In this document: piece by piece, positions 9,221 to 19,044 of the stretch | Position numbering within the stretch: position 1 is the stretch's first letter | Layout: each line of letters opens with the position of its first letter | Source: Holophaga foetida DSM 6591 | GTDB lineage: Bacteria; Acidobacteriota; Holophagae; Holophagales; Holophagaceae | Direction of reading: 5' to 3' | Assembly: GCF_000242615.2 (NCBI RefSeq) | Contig: NZ_KI912268.1 | Span: 709,443 to 773,442 of the forward strand | Length of the DNA: 64,000 nucleotides | Translations under genes and position numbers: made by a program | The notes under the pieces: model-generated | Told to the model about the DNA's origin: nothing | Database searches by the model: none | Seen by the model: the letters and a program-made list of their open reading frames with translations, nothing else

Positions 9221-10078
9221 CTAGTTCTGGAGCTGCAGTTCAGCGGCACGCAGCGTGTTGTACATCAGCATGGCGATGGTGAGGGGACCCACGCCACCGG
9301 GGACGGGGGTGATGTAACCGGCGACTTCGGAGGCCTCATCAAACTTCACATCGCCCACCAGCTTGCCCGTAGGCAGGCGGTTGATGCCCACATCGATCAC
9401 GACGGCGCCGGGCTTGATCATGTCCTTGGTGACGAATTCGGGCTTGCCGATGGCCGCCACGAGGATGTCGGCCTGGGCACAGACGGAGGCCAGATCCTTG
9501 GTCTTGGAGTGGGTGACAGTGACCGTGGCGCTGCGGGAGAGCAGCAGGGCGGCCATGGGCTTGCCCACGATGTTGCTGCGACCGATGACCACAGCGTTCT
9601 TGCCAGCTACGGAAATGCCGGAGATCTCCAGCATCTTGATGACCCCGTAGGGGGTACAGGGCACCAGGTGCTCCTTGCCGATGGAGAGCTTGCCGACGTT
9701 CACGGGGTGGAAGCCATCCACGTCCTTGTCGGGGCGGATGCGCTCCAGCACCTTTTCGGAGTCGATGTGCTTGGGAACGGGGAGCTGCACCAGGATGCCG
9801 TGGTTGAGAGGATCGGCATTCAGGCGGTCGATGACCGCCAGCAGTTCCTCCTCGGTGGCGGTCTCGGAAAGGCGGACCACCTCGGACTTCATGCCCAGCT
9901 CGACACAGGTCTTGTGCTTGCTGGCCACATAGACCTTGGAGGCGGGGTCTTCGCCCACGATCACCACCGTGAGCATGGGGGTCACGCCGTGCTTGGCCGT
10001 GAAGGCCTTGACCTCGGCGCGCACCTGCTCGCCGAGCTTCCCTGCGATCTCTTTTCCGTCGAGTATCTGAGCTGCCAT
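9221..10078 (-). CDS. folD: FolD, methylene-THF dehydrogenase/methenyl-THF cyclohydrolase
   Basis: 285 aa bifunctional enzyme converting 10-formyl-THF to methylene-THF via methenyl-THF, with NAD(P). Seen: [14 protein letters not shown] with the catalytic Lys, [27 protein letters not shown], the dinucleotide fold [13 protein letters not shown], and the C-terminal [14 protein letters not shown]. The frame is open upstream to 10279, but GGAGG 4 nt before ATG 10078 and the family N-terminus ([12 protein letters not shown]) decide the start. It is the first gene of the folD-fhs-MTHFR row. Confidence 0.97.
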   Translation of the reverse strand: MAAQILDGKEIAGKLGEQVRAEVKAFTAKHGVTPMLTVVIVGEDPASKVYVASKHKTCVELGMKSEVVRLSETATEEELLAVIDRLNADPLNHGILVQLPVPKHIDSEKVLERIRPDKDVDGFHPVNVGKLSIGKEHLVPCTPYGVIKMLEISGISVAGKNAVVIGRSNIVGKPMAALLLSRSATVTVTHSKTKDLASVCAQADILVAAIGKPEFVTKDMIKPGAVVIDVGINRLPTGKLVGDVKFDEASEVAGYITPVPGGVGPLTIAMLMYNTLRAAELQLQN

Positions 10079-10468
10079 GGGGCCTCCATTCTGGATATAG
10101 GAAGGACTAACGTGAAGGGAAAAAGCAGTGAAACCACTCAGACCATTATCTGGTTTGGGGCGGAGAAGGAGCTGGCAAAACCGCTGTTCCCGTAAGAACC
10201 TGGATTCCGAAAGGTAACCCGCGTTTTCACCGATCCAATTCATCCAGCAAAACCTTGTGCCCTGTCCCCCAGCTATCAATATGACTTGTCACCCTCGATC
10301 CCCCGGAAAGGCCAGTGGGAACGAGCAAAACCGAATGTAGTCATATCATCCGTCCTCGCATTCAAAATCGTCAAGAAATTCCATTCATGCAATTTTTCAC
10401 TATTACAATCGGGTGAAGCCGACCCAATGAGCGGTCCCCTTTGTCCCGCGAGCTCCTAAGTGTCCGAA
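10079..10468. other. Divergent intergenic region upstream of folD
   Basis: About 390 nt between folD and the TPR gene, AT-rich between about 10320 and 10430. It must hold the folD operon promoter, but I see no convincing -35/-10 pair, operator or riboswitch. Confidence 0.4.
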
Positions 10469-12355
10469 ATGAAAAAATTGATCCTGGCTGCTTCCCTCGC
10501 GCTCGGTGTTCCCTGCCTCCACAGCGCTGATGACCCCCGGGTCCTGATGCTCCAGGCCAGGGCCATGCAGCGGGAAGGAGAAAATGGGGATCCCCGTGGA
10601 GCCGCCACCCTCTACCGCAGGGTCATCGAACTCCAGCCCGACAGCGCCGAGGCCCACCTCCGCCTATCGGAGTGCCTCCTGGAGGCAGACGATCCCCAGG
10701 CTGCCGCCGGTCCCGCCCTGCGGGCTACAGAACTGGCCCCCAGGAACGCGGAGGCGTGGGCCCACCTGGGCATCCTCCGCTGCATCCAGGCCCAGAGCAA
10801 ACCGGAGATCCTGCCCCAGGCCAAGCATGCCCTGCTGAAGGCCACCCAGCTCCTGCCCCAGGATGTAGAACTCTGGTACCGCCTGGGGGAGATCTGCGAA
10901 GCCACCAAGGATGATGCCGAGGCCCTTCATGCCTGGGTCCACCTGGGACGCCTCCGCCCCGGCATGATGATCCGCGGGAAAGCCCTGGGAGACATGGCCT
11001 GGGAGCGGGCCGCCTTCTGGGCCGATCGACTGAAGCGCTACGAGCCCCGTCGGGAAGCCATCATGGCCCTGGCCTCGCCCTTCGAGGCGGAACCCAAGTA
11101 TCTAAAAATGCTGGAAGATCTGGCCAGGGAGCAAGCCGAGCAGGGATTCCTGGGACATGCGGAAGAAAGCTTCCTTCTCCTGGGCCAGCACCTGCCCCAG
11201 GAACCCGGCATCTGGGAGAACATTGCCCTGGTGAGGCTTAGGGCCAGCAATTTCTCCGGCGCCCTCCAGAGCCTGAACCAGGCGGAAACCCTGAAGGGCA
11301 CCCCCCGGAATTCCTACTACACGGCCCTCTGCCTCATGAATCTGGGACGGATCCCGGAGGCGGAAGCGCGACTTCGAACCCTCCTCAAGACCCTCCAGGA
11401 CACCGAACCGAAAGCCATGTTCACGACCGCCCGGGAACTCCTGGCGGCCTGCGTCCTCATGACCGACCGCCCCCAGGAGGCCCTGGATCTCATCAAAGGC
11501 TGGGCTCCGGATTCCGACACCAATGCCCGTTTGCAGTCCATGGCCTTTGTGGTCCAGATCCGCCTCAAGCGCCTCAAGCCCGCCCGCACGATGCTGCGGG
11601 AGGGCCTGAAGCAGTTCAAAGACGAGGATGTCTTCGGCTTGGCCAGGCCCCTTCCGGCCCAACTCTTCGAGGAGCGCTGGTCCCTGGGAGGCGACACCAG
11701 ACGGGCCCTGCTCCAGTTGGAGCGGGAGGCCACCGCCAATCACTGGGCCTACTTCCAGCGCTGGGAGGAGTGCCTCAAGGCCCTCCAGGAGGCCCGGAAG
11801 ATCGCCTCTCCCAGGAGCATCGATCTTCTACTGCTACAGGCCAACGCCCTGGACCAGTTGGGGCGGTGGAGGGATTCCATGGGGGTCCTGCGGGAGGCCC
11901 AGAGCCTCTCCCCCGATCATCCCACCCTCCAGAACAACCTCGGGTATCTCCTGATCGAGCACGATGGAAACCTGGACGAAGCGGCCTCCCTGATCCAGGC
12001 AGCCCTCAAGCAGGATCCCAACAATGGATCCACCCTGGACAGCTGGGGCTGGGTCCTCTTCAAGCAGGGGAAATTCCAGGAGGCCGAAAGCACCCTGCGC
12101 AAGGCTGCGGAACTGAACCCCTACAGCCCCGAGACCCGCAAGCACCTCGGCGAAGTACTGCTGAAGCTGGGGCGGGATCAGGAGGCCCTGGAGCAGTGGG
12201 AGCGGGCTCTGGCCCATGCCTTCCCGGAACGCAAGGAGCTGGAGCTGAAAGTCCGGGATCTGAGGATCCGTATCGGGAAGCAGGTCAGCCCCAGCGACTC
12301 CCAGAACGATGCCGACGAGCACCTTGAGGACGAAGAAGAAGAGGAGGCCCCTTGA
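10469..12355 (+). CDS. Secreted or periplasmic TPR-repeat protein
   Basis: 628 aa. N-terminal signal peptide (MKKLILAASLALGVPCLHSA) followed by tetratricopeptide-type repeats through most of the length, for example around ATLYRRVIELQPDSAEAHLRL and again near the C-terminus (LGRWRDSMGVLREAQSLSPDHP, LGYLLIEHDGNLDEAA). It ends in a very acidic tail (DEHLEDEEEEEAP). Probably a protein-protein interaction scaffold in the envelope; the exact role is unknown. A GTG three codons up is possible, but the ATG gives the better signal peptide. Its stop overlaps the start of the next gene by 4 nt. Confidence 0.85.
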   Translation: MKKLILAASLALGVPCLHSADDPRVLMLQARAMQREGENGDPRGAATLYRRVIELQPDSAEAHLRLSECLLEADDPQAAAGPALRATELAPRNAEAWAHLGILRCIQAQSKPEILPQAKHALLKATQLLPQDVELWYRLGEICEATKDDAEALHAWVHLGRLRPGMMIRGKALGDMAWERAAFWADRLKRYEPRREAIMALASPFEAEPKYLKMLEDLAREQAEQGFLGHAEESFLLLGQHLPQEPGIWENIALVRLRASNFSGALQSLNQAETLKGTPRNSYYTALCLMNLGRIPEAEARLRTLLKTLQDTEPKAMFTTARELLAACVLMTDRPQEALDLIKGWAPDSDTNARLQSMAFVVQIRLKRLKPARTMLREGLKQFKDEDVFGLARPLPAQLFEERWSLGGDTRRALLQLEREATANHWAYFQRWEECLKALQEARKIASPRSIDLLLLQANALDQLGRWRDSMGVLREAQSLSPDHPTLQNNLGYLLIEHDGNLDEAASLIQAALKQDPNNGSTLDSWGWVLFKQGKFQEAESTLRKAAELNPYSPETRKHLGEVLLKLGRDQEALEQWERALAHAFPERKELELKVRDLRIRIGKQVSPSDSQNDADEHLEDEEEEEAP

Positions 12356-12825
12356 TTCCCATCCTGCTGCTGCCGGCCCTTGTCCAAAGCACTCCAGCCC
12401 AGCCCCCAGCCACGCTGAGGGCCCAGTACGGCTGGGGTTATGCCGGAGCCGATGGCGAAGGCCAGGGAACCCTGGCCATCCTCCTGGACCCCGCCAGCGG
12501 ACGCCTGGTGCTGGAACTCCATGGCCTGGGCGAACGCCTCGCCCTGGTGACCGGTGAGCGATCCACGGGCTACCGGGTCCAGATCCCCCGCCAGAACATC
12601 GATCAGACGGCCCCGGATCTGGCCGCCCTTCCCCTGCCCTTCCTGCCCAACCTCGGAGGCGTTGAAGGGCTCTCCCGTCTCCTCACCCAGGGCGAAGGCC
12701 CCGGCGTGAAGGTCACCAAGCGCGACAAGCTGGGACCGAAGAAGATGAAATACGCTGGCAAGGACGAGAAGGGCAAGGAAGTCCTGGTGTGGCTGAATCG
12801 CCAACGCTGGGAGACCCAACCCTGA
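12352..12825 (+). CDS. Exported protein of unknown function coupled to the TPR protein
   Basis: 157 aa starting at TTG, overlapping the upstream stop by 4 nt, with GAGGAGG 4 nt before it. A short hydrophobic N-terminus (IPILLLPALVQSTPA) looks like a signal peptide. The rest is reminiscent of a LolB-like lipoprotein-binding fold (extended strands, then KMKYAGKDEKGKEVLVWLNR), but this is a weak resemblance and I do not name it. The tight coupling suggests it works with the TPR protein in the envelope. Confidence 0.75.
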   Translation: MIPILLLPALVQSTPAQPPATLRAQYGWGYAGADGEGQGTLAILLDPASGRLVLELHGLGERLALVTGERSTGYRVQIPRQNIDQTAPDLAALPLPFLPNLGGVEGLSRLLTQGEGPGVKVTKRDKLGPKKMKYAGKDEKGKEVLVWLNRQRWETQP

Positions 12826-12837
12826 GGGAGAAGCTTT

Positions 12838-14277
12838 CTACTCCAGCGTGGGAGCCAGGGGCGGTCCACCGGGGGCGCTGGGATCATGGGGAAGGCTGCC
12901 TCGGGCGGAACGCAGGTAGATGTGGGGCGTGGACTTCAGGAAGTTGGAGACCCTGGAGGTGTATACATCCGCGTAGCGCTCGACCTGGCGGGCCAGGTGG
13001 CTCTTGTCGTTCCCCGCACGCATGAGCAGCCCCCAGCGGGAATTGGTCAATTCCATGGCCGCCTTGGCGATGGGGGCGATCTCCATGTCCAGGGCCCGCA
13101 GCGAGTTCCGGTATTCCTGGATCTGAGCCTCCAGAGCCTTTTCGTCCAGAGCAGGCGCCGGGCCGTACCCGACCCGCAGCCGCTGGAGATCGACCCGACT
13201 CTGGGAAAGGCGGGCCTCCAGGGCCTCCTTCTCCTCCATGCGGGCCGCCAGTTCCAACTCCTGTCCCCGGAAGGCCTCCAGGGCTGCGACCTCGCCCTCC
13301 AGCTCCCGGAGGATCAAGGCCGTCCGCCACCGCAGCACACTCTTGGAGACATGGACATCCCCGAACATGTGATCCCCCACATAGAGGATCTCATCCCCGG
13401 AGAGGCCCATCTGGGCCTCCACCTGGCTCGCACTGCCACCGTAGTAGGCGTGGCCGCTGTGGAGAGGCTCGATGCAGGGCTTGAGAAGCCCCTCGGGGGT
13501 CGCCACTTCGAAAAAGGGGTTCCGGGAGGTGAAGAAGTCGGGCTTGCGGGCGCTGACGATCACCAGCTCGAAGAGATCCCGCCACGTCATGCCGCTGGGC
13601 AGGAAGCGATCGTAGGCATACGCCATCATGAAGGAGGTGTAGTGCCAATCGGAGTTGGTGATGAGCAGGAGCTTCTTCCCGGCGGCCCGCTGGTCCAGGA
13701 GGGTGAGGGCCGCATCCGGATCCAGGATCACGTAGCGTTCGGGATCGGAGACGATCTCGGCCTTCAGCTTCCCCTCGAAATGCTGGGCGTCCACCGCCGC
13801 CCGCACCTTGCGGTAGAGCTCGGAGTAGCTCCTCACGCCCTCCAGCCGCCCCTGGTCCAGGAGATCCACCAACTGGGCATAGAGGCATCCCTCCGAAAGG
13901 GCGAAGAGGGTATTGAGGAAGACCCAGCGCGGTTCGGCCAGCTCCACGGTGCTATGGGCGTAGGCCTGGCGCTGATGGTTGAAGTCCAGGGACCGGGTGC
14001 CATGCATGGCCTTCTTCACAAAGCCGAAGCGGTTGGCTTTCACCACGTTCCCCAGTTCGGTGTCGATGACCAGGCCCCGGGCCACCATGGAGGGATCGAA
14101 GCGAAGTTCATCCACGGGCCAGCCCATGGAGATGAAGCGTTCCAGGGCATATTCGAAGACCCGGCGCTCGAAGGCGTCCACCCGGTACTCCACCAGGGTG
14201 TAGTCCATGTCGTAGCCGATGGCCCGGATGGCGCGCAGATTGAGTGTGCGGTTACAGAAAAGCCCCCGGTCCACCAT
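12838..14277 (-). CDS. HAD-IG family 5'-nucleotidase
   Basis: 479 aa cytosolic purine-type 5'-nucleotidase of the HAD superfamily, dephosphorylating IMP/GMP-like nucleotides in known members. Seen: catalytic motif I GYDMDYTLVEY near residue 22, LLLITNSDWHYT (motif II), and DEILYVGDHMFGDVHVSK (motif IV with the two Asp). A coiled region lies in the last quarter. The ATG overlaps the nadC stop by one base (TGATG), so the two are translationally coupled. An in-frame TTG one codon earlier is ignored. Confidence 0.9.
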   Translation of the reverse strand: MVDRGLFCNRTLNLRAIRAIGYDMDYTLVEYRVDAFERRVFEYALERFISMGWPVDELRFDPSMVARGLVIDTELGNVVKANRFGFVKKAMHGTRSLDFNHQRQAYAHSTVELAEPRWVFLNTLFALSEGCLYAQLVDLLDQGRLEGVRSYSELYRKVRAAVDAQHFEGKLKAEIVSDPERYVILDPDAALTLLDQRAAGKKLLLITNSDWHYTSFMMAYAYDRFLPSGMTWRDLFELVIVSARKPDFFTSRNPFFEVATPEGLLKPCIEPLHSGHAYYGGSASQVEAQMGLSGDEILYVGDHMFGDVHVSKSVLRWRTALILRELEGEVAALEAFRGQELELAARMEEKEALEARLSQSRVDLQRLRVGYGPAPALDEKALEAQIQEYRNSLRALDMEIAPIAKAAMELTNSRWGLLMRAGNDKSHLARQVERYADVYTSRVSNFLKSTPHIYLRSARGSLPHDPSAPGGPPLAPTLE

Positions 14278-15140
14278 CAAGCCATCCTCAGGCTGAGATC
14301 CGCCGCCGGGGCGCTGTGGGTGAGGGCCCCCACGGAGATGAAGTCCACGCCGGTCTCAGCCACGGACCGTGCCCGCTCCAGGCTCATGTTCCCGCTGGCC
14401 TCCAGGAGGAGTCGTCGTCCGGACTGGTCCCGGAGCCCCACAGCCTCCGCCATCTGCCCGTTGCTCATATTGTCTAGCAACACCACGTCCACGCCATCAA
14501 TCGCCAGGCACTCCCGCACCTGCTCCAGGGTCTCGGCCTCCACCTCGATGCGCACCAGGCTGGGGGCGACCTCCCGTGCGATGGCCACCGCCGGGGCGAT
14601 GCCTCCTGCAGCTGCGATGTGGTTCTCCTTGAGCATCAGACCGTCCCCCAGGGTCAGGCGGTGGTTGAAGCCCCCCCCGCAGCGCACGGCGTATTTCTCC
14701 AGGAGCTTGAGCCCCGGCGTGGTCTTGCGGGTATCCAGGATCCGCGCCCGGGTACCGGCCACCGCGTCCACGAAGGCCCGGGTCAGGGTCGCCGTGCCGC
14801 TGAGACGCTGGAGGAGGTTCAGGGAGACCCGTTCGCCCATGAGAATGGCGCGACTGGAACCCGAGAGGTGCAGCACCTCCCTGCCCCGCACCACGGCTTC
14901 GCCGTCCAAGGCCAGACAGCGGACCTCCAGGTTGGGATCCACGGCTCGGAAGACCTCCCGTGCAACCTCCAGCCCCGCCAGCACCAGGCTTTCCTTGGCC
15001 ACGATCCGGGCTTCCACCCGGCGATCCGGTACCGAAGCGCTGCTCCAGTCCTGGGTGCCCCAGTCCTCCCGAAGGAAGGCCTGGAGGCTTTCGCGGTAGC
15101 TCAAGGGATGGGGGGGATTGAGTCGGGCGGAGGGTTCCAT
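14277..15140 (-). CDS. nadC: Quinolinate phosphoribosyltransferase (decarboxylating)
   Basis: 287 aa. It converts quinolinate and PRPP to nicotinate mononucleotide in de novo NAD synthesis. Seen: EDWGTQDWSS at the N-terminus, the core LNLLQRLSGTATLTRAFVDAV, the catalytic region ILDTRKTTPGLKLLEKYAVRCGGG, HR-L-L-D-G-LMLKENH, and the PRPP-side GVDFISVGALTHSAPA. Length is typical. It lies first in a two-gene unit with the 5'-nucleotidase, and 33 nt from the divergent enoyl-CoA hydratase gene. Confidence 0.95.
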   Translation of the reverse strand: MEPSARLNPPHPLSYRESLQAFLREDWGTQDWSSASVPDRRVEARIVAKESLVLAGLEVAREVFRAVDPNLEVRCLALDGEAVVRGREVLHLSGSSRAILMGERVSLNLLQRLSGTATLTRAFVDAVAGTRARILDTRKTTPGLKLLEKYAVRCGGGFNHRLTLGDGLMLKENHIAAAGGIAPAVAIAREVAPSLVRIEVEAETLEQVRECLAIDGVDVVLLDNMSNGQMAEAVGLRDQSGRRLLLEASGNMSLERARSVAETGVDFISVGALTHSAPAADLSLRMA

Positions 15141-15173
15141 TCCTCCAGTCTACAATGGTGCCCGGAGGCGCCC

Positions 15174-15947
15174 ATGTCGCTCGTGCTGAATCGCGTGGAA
15201 GGCGGCATCGCCTGGATCACCCTGAACCGCCCGGAGAAGCACAATGCCCTGAGCGGAGCCCTGCTAGCGGAGCTGGACCAGACCTTCGCGGAACTGAAAG
15301 ACACCCCCGAGGTCCGGGTGGTGGTGATCTCTGGTGCCGGAGAGAAGGCCTTCGCCGCCGGAGCCGATATCCAGGGCATCCAGGATCGCAGCCCCGGCGA
15401 AGCCGAAGCTGCGGCGCTCAGAGTCCAGGCCATCCTCGACCGCATCCAGGCCTTCCCCAGGCCGGTGGTGGCCTCCATCCAGGGCTGGGCCCTCGGCGGA
15501 GGACTGGAACTGGCCCTGGCCTGCCACATCCGCATCGCCAGCTCGGCGGCCCGCCTGGGATGTCCCGAGGTGGGACTGGGCATCCTCCCGGGCTACGGCG
15601 CCACCCAGCGATTGCCCCGCCTGATCGGTCGCGCCCAGGCCCTGCAGCTCCTGCTCACGGGGAACCCTGTCACCGGCGAGGAAGCCCTCCGCATGGGCCT
15701 GGTGGGCCGTGTCTGTGCCCCCCAGCAGCTTGAAGAGGAGACCCTGAACCTGGCCCAGACCCTCGCCAGACGGGCCCCCCTGGCCCTCGCAGCCGTCATC
15801 CAGGCCGTGAATGAAGGCTCCGAACTGCCGCTATCCGAAGGGCTCCGGCTGGAGGCCAGACTCTTCGGCTCCCTGGAGCGAACCTTGGACCGCCAGGAGG
15901 GCCTATCGGCCTTCCTGGAACGGCGACTGCCGGATTTCAGGGGGTGA
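15174..15947 (+). CDS. Enoyl-CoA hydratase/crotonase family protein
   Basis: 257 aa crotonase-fold enzyme. Seen: NRPEKHNALSG, the oxyanion-hole stretch AFAAGADIQGI, GWALGGGLELALACHIR with the first catalytic Glu position, and CPEVGLGILPGYGATQRLPR with the second. Both Glu are kept, which favours true hydratase activity on short or medium enoyl-CoA. GGAGG 5 nt before ATG 15174 sets the start, although the frame stays open upstream. Its 3' end overlaps the convergent DUF4388 gene by 11 nt. Confidence 0.92.
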   Translation: MSLVLNRVEGGIAWITLNRPEKHNALSGALLAELDQTFAELKDTPEVRVVVISGAGEKAFAAGADIQGIQDRSPGEAEAAALRVQAILDRIQAFPRPVVASIQGWALGGGLELALACHIRIASSAARLGCPEVGLGILPGYGATQRLPRLIGRAQALQLLLTGNPVTGEEALRMGLVGRVCAPQQLEEETLNLAQTLARRAPLALAAVIQAVNEGSELPLSEGLRLEARLFGSLERTLDRQEGLSAFLERRLPDFRG

Positions 15948-17070
15948 TGGGATCGGGTCGCTTCAGGAAATCAGGCACAGGGTTCTGGGCGGATTCCATG
16001 GGAATGCCCAGGCGCATGGCCAGTTCCTTCCCGCCATCCTCCGGAAAGGCCAGCCGCAGGGCCCAGTCCTTGCGGTCCCGGGTTGCTGGATCCGTCACAG
16101 TGCGGAGATCGGCCCGCTGGAGGCTTGCCAGTCCCTGGTTGAAGGACTGCCGGGTCTTGGGCACGTAGGTCAGCAAGGGCGCCGCCAGCAGCACGGCGAC
16201 GATGGCCCAGAACCAGGATAGCGGCTTGGCGGGCTCATGACGTGCGGTCCGGGCAGCGGGGGCACTTCCCCAGGCAGGAGGAGGCACCGGAGTGGCCTCG
16301 ACCGCCACCTCCAGAAGGCCGACGTCCATCAGTTCGGCGATGCGTTTGCAGGTATCCAGTTCGTCATAGCGGGTGATCTGGAGCACCCCGGCAATGGTCT
16401 GGGGCTCACTGAAGTAGGTGAGCACCGTTTCCTGCTCGTGGTTCAGGCCGGAGGCCTGCCCACCGAAAGTCTCTCCTCCCTCGAAAACGCCTGAAAGGTC
16501 ACGTTCCATATCCAGGTGCATGGCCCGGGCCTTCTCGGACTTCACCAGGACCGTGCTGTGCTCTGGGAGGCGGCGCTGCACCTCGGGCCACTCATCCATG
16601 ACCCGGGCGGCCTCCATCAGGACTGTATCCACGGGAATGGGGGGGAAGTTCTCGCGGTCCATTTCGAGGGGCAGGATGGAATCGAAACGGTAGTCCCCCT
16701 CCACCCATCGGAAGGTGCGGTAGATGATGGACATGGCCTGGTTGAACAGAGCGTCCTGGAGGTCCTGCGGCGTGACCTTGCCGGACTCAAGGAGCAGCGT
16801 GCCCATGCGCTTGAGGGTCTGTCGCTGAAGCTGGATGAGCGTGAGGAGCTCGTCTCCGGAGAGGCGGCCCAGACGCACCAGCATGGCACCCACCCGATCC
16901 TCGATCCGGACCTGGTTGGAGTCGCAGCCGACAACATCCCCCTGGTCAAAGAAGATCTTGACGAACTCCTGCCCTCGGGAGAGGACGAGGGTACCGCTCT
17001 TCCCCTGGGTCTTGATCATGTTGAAAAGGGAGAATAGATCGAAATCGCGGAGAGAGCCTTCGAGTGCCAT
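15937..17070 (-). CDS. DUF4388 (PATAN-type) domain protein with C-terminal membrane anchor
   Basis: 377 aa. The first ~110 residues are a PATAN/DUF4388 domain (MALEGSLRDFDLFSLFNMIK, KSGTLVLSRG), a family found in response-regulator and gliding/pilus signalling proteins of deltaproteobacteria and relatives. A second helical domain follows, then one membrane span near residue 300 (WFWAIVAVLLAAPLLTYV) and a short outer tail. The frame is open further upstream, but the family N-terminus begins at ATG 17070. It starts 2 nt after the stop of the TPR membrane gene, so they form an operon. Function is probably signalling or scaffold; no catalytic residues seen. Confidence 0.85.
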   Translation of the reverse strand: MALEGSLRDFDLFSLFNMIKTQGKSGTLVLSRGQEFVKIFFDQGDVVGCDSNQVRIEDRVGAMLVRLGRLSGDELLTLIQLQRQTLKRMGTLLLESGKVTPQDLQDALFNQAMSIIYRTFRWVEGDYRFDSILPLEMDRENFPPIPVDTVLMEAARVMDEWPEVQRRLPEHSTVLVKSEKARAMHLDMERDLSGVFEGGETFGGQASGLNHEQETVLTYFSEPQTIAGVLQITRYDELDTCKRIAELMDVGLLEVAVEATPVPPPAWGSAPAARTARHEPAKPLSWFWAIVAVLLAAPLLTYVPKTRQSFNQGLASLQRADLRTVTDPATRDRKDWALRLAFPEDGGKELAMRLGIPMESAQNPVPDFLKRPDPITP

Positions 17071-17071
17071 G

Positions 17072-18934
17072 TCACGACCTCTTGCTGGGCAGGAACTTGA
17101 GCCAGGAGCGCAGGTAGAGCACCACCAGGAGGACCAGGCCGATGGGAACCCAGGACGAGACCGGATCCGGCAGGATATCGCCGGGGAAGCGGACCGAACG
17201 CCCTGTGGCGAAGACAATGCCGAGGGCGAATGTCAGGAAGCTGAACTCCGCAAAACCGCTGCCCGTAGCCCCGAGGAAGATACCGTCCAGCCCCGGCAGT
17301 AGCACCCGGAGGGCGCGATGGAGAATCCGCTGGGCCCCCTGGTAGGTCCCCACCTCCTCCACCTTCAGCTTCCGGCTTTCCCCATGCAGGCCATCCTTCA
17401 GGACGAAGAGGTGGTGGCACTTGGAACACACGAAGACATCCGGGGAATCCGTGGTGTGGAAGGGATCGCCGCAGCGCACGCATTGGGAGGGATGGGCCCT
17501 CCTGACGCTCTGTCGGACCCTGTAGAGGAGGGCGATGAGCGCCACCATGGGGTAGATCGAGGCGAAAAGGAGGTGCGCCCCGAGGCCTGGAGAGGTGGAT
17601 TCGGCGTCCTTCCGGCCCTTCAGAGCCGCAATGCGCTCCGGCGTATCCGGAAGGGGCATGGGGAAGGTGCGCTGCTCACTGCGGGCCTGGCTGGCGAGGT
17701 TCATGCGGGTGAAGTTGTCGGGGTCCAGACGGCGGGCCTCATCCTGCTTGGCCAAGCCCGTGCTGCTGTCCAGCTGCCGGAAGGCGATGACGCTCTGGTT
17801 GAAGAGCACCTCAGGACTCCCGGCTGCGAGCCGGTAGGCCTCGTCGAAGAGCCTGCGGGCATCCTCGTATTTTCCCTGCTGGTAGCAGGCGACCCCCTGG
17901 TTGTTGAGGACCTCCGCCCGGGCGGGGTGCTTCCCGGCCAGGGAAGCGAAGATCAGCTCTGCTTCAGCCCAATTCTGCTCCTGGAGCTGCGTCCATCCCT
18001 TGAGGAAGCTGGCGTCCCCATCCGGCAGGGCCTTGAGCACCCGATCGCCAATGGGACGGGGCAAGGGCTGCTCCTGCAGCGCCACAATACTCAGGGAAGG
18101 CTCCCGATGGGATAGGGGTTCCATCAGGGCCAGGGCGGGATGGAGGAGCTGGAGCACAAGAACCAGAACCCCAACCCGAACCTCCTGGATGGTGAAGAAG
18201 GGGGCGAGGAGCCAAAGCCAAAGGGCAGCGCAGAGGCTGGGATCCAGGCCCACCAGGACCGGAAAGGCCAGGAGGCAGGCCCCCACCAGGGCCACCAGGA
18301 TCGACGGAAGACCGCGCTTCAGGAGCGGCTCCTCCCAGACGTAGCGGAACACGCGCCTGTAGCGCATGGCCATGGCGAGGGCCCACCCCCAGAGCAGGGC
18401 CGTGGCCATGAAGCGGAGCCAGGCAAGGTGCTGCACCAGCCACAGCCAGCGATGAATTGGATGTGCCATGCGTAAACGAGTCAGCTCCAGCACCTCGGAG
18501 AGGCTCATGAAGTACCCTTTGATCCCCTCCTGACGCTGGAGGATGATGCTCGTGCAGAGCACCGTGGGACAGCGGGGGGCCCAGCGATCGGCCACCTGGA
18601 TGCCCTTGAGGCCGAGTCCGGGTCGCCCTGCCTCCCCTTGCTGCCGGGCCCAGAGGGCCATGGCCTCCACCAGGGGCAGCAGGTCCAGAGTCCCATAGTT
18701 CCTGCGGAGCAGTTCCACATCCTGAACGGCGGCCTGGATTTTGTCCGCATCCCCGGACAGCAGGGCCTTCTGAAGCCGTTCGGCCCGATGGCTCAAGGCA
18801 ACGGCGGCGGTGGGCGCGGGAACGTCGGCCGCCCCATCCGCCGACCGGAGCGCAGGAGAGAGACATACAACCAGAGCCATGACCACCAGGATTCGGGCCG
18901 CCAACCGCACCGGTCTCTGCATCATGCCATTCAT
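17072..18934 (-). CDS. Multi-span membrane protein with TPR repeats and zinc ribbon
   Basis: About 620 aa. Signal-like N-terminus (LAARILVVMALVVCLSPALRS), an N-terminal helical domain, several membrane spans in the middle (ATALLWGWALAMAM, LVALVGACLLAFPVLVGL, ALWLWLLAPFFTI), then TPR repeats (NNQGVACYQQGKYEDARRLFDEAYRL), another span, a C-x2-C...C-x2-C zinc ribbon (CVRCGDPF, CSKCHHLF) and C-terminal spans. I chose ATG 18934 because the signal segment follows directly. It is followed by the DUF4388 gene. Function unknown; likely an envelope assembly or signalling scaffold. Confidence 0.8.
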   Translation of the reverse strand: MNGMMQRPVRLAARILVVMALVVCLSPALRSADGAADVPAPTAAVALSHRAERLQKALLSGDADKIQAAVQDVELLRRNYGTLDLLPLVEAMALWARQQGEAGRPGLGLKGIQVADRWAPRCPTVLCTSIILQRQEGIKGYFMSLSEVLELTRLRMAHPIHRWLWLVQHLAWLRFMATALLWGWALAMAMRYRRVFRYVWEEPLLKRGLPSILVALVGACLLAFPVLVGLDPSLCAALWLWLLAPFFTIQEVRVGVLVLVLQLLHPALALMEPLSHREPSLSIVALQEQPLPRPIGDRVLKALPDGDASFLKGWTQLQEQNWAEAELIFASLAGKHPARAEVLNNQGVACYQQGKYEDARRLFDEAYRLAAGSPEVLFNQSVIAFRQLDSSTGLAKQDEARRLDPDNFTRMNLASQARSEQRTFPMPLPDTPERIAALKGRKDAESTSPGLGAHLLFASIYPMVALIALLYRVRQSVRRAHPSQCVRCGDPFHTTDSPDVFVCSKCHHLFVLKDGLHGESRKLKVEEVGTYQGAQRILHRALRVLLPGLDGIFLGATGSGFAEFSFLTFALGIVFATGRSVRFPGDILPDPVSSWVPIGLVLLVVLYLRSWLKFLPSKRS

Positions 18935-19044
18935 GTCCACCCCGCAACTTGACCTGGAGCGTACCACAAGATCCGCACCTGGGGCCTGGGCCCTTCTCAA
19001 AGTTCGGCCACAATGAGTGCATCCTTGAATGCCGGAGGCTTTTC

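Noticed and set aside
7271..10195. A 974-codon open frame antisense to fhs and folD
   Set aside because: Mirror of the high-GC codon pattern of fhs and folD, which are certain genes.
14619..15173. Open frame extending the enoyl-CoA hydratase far upstream
   Set aside because: It runs antisense through nadC; the GGAGG and family N-terminus place the start at 15174.
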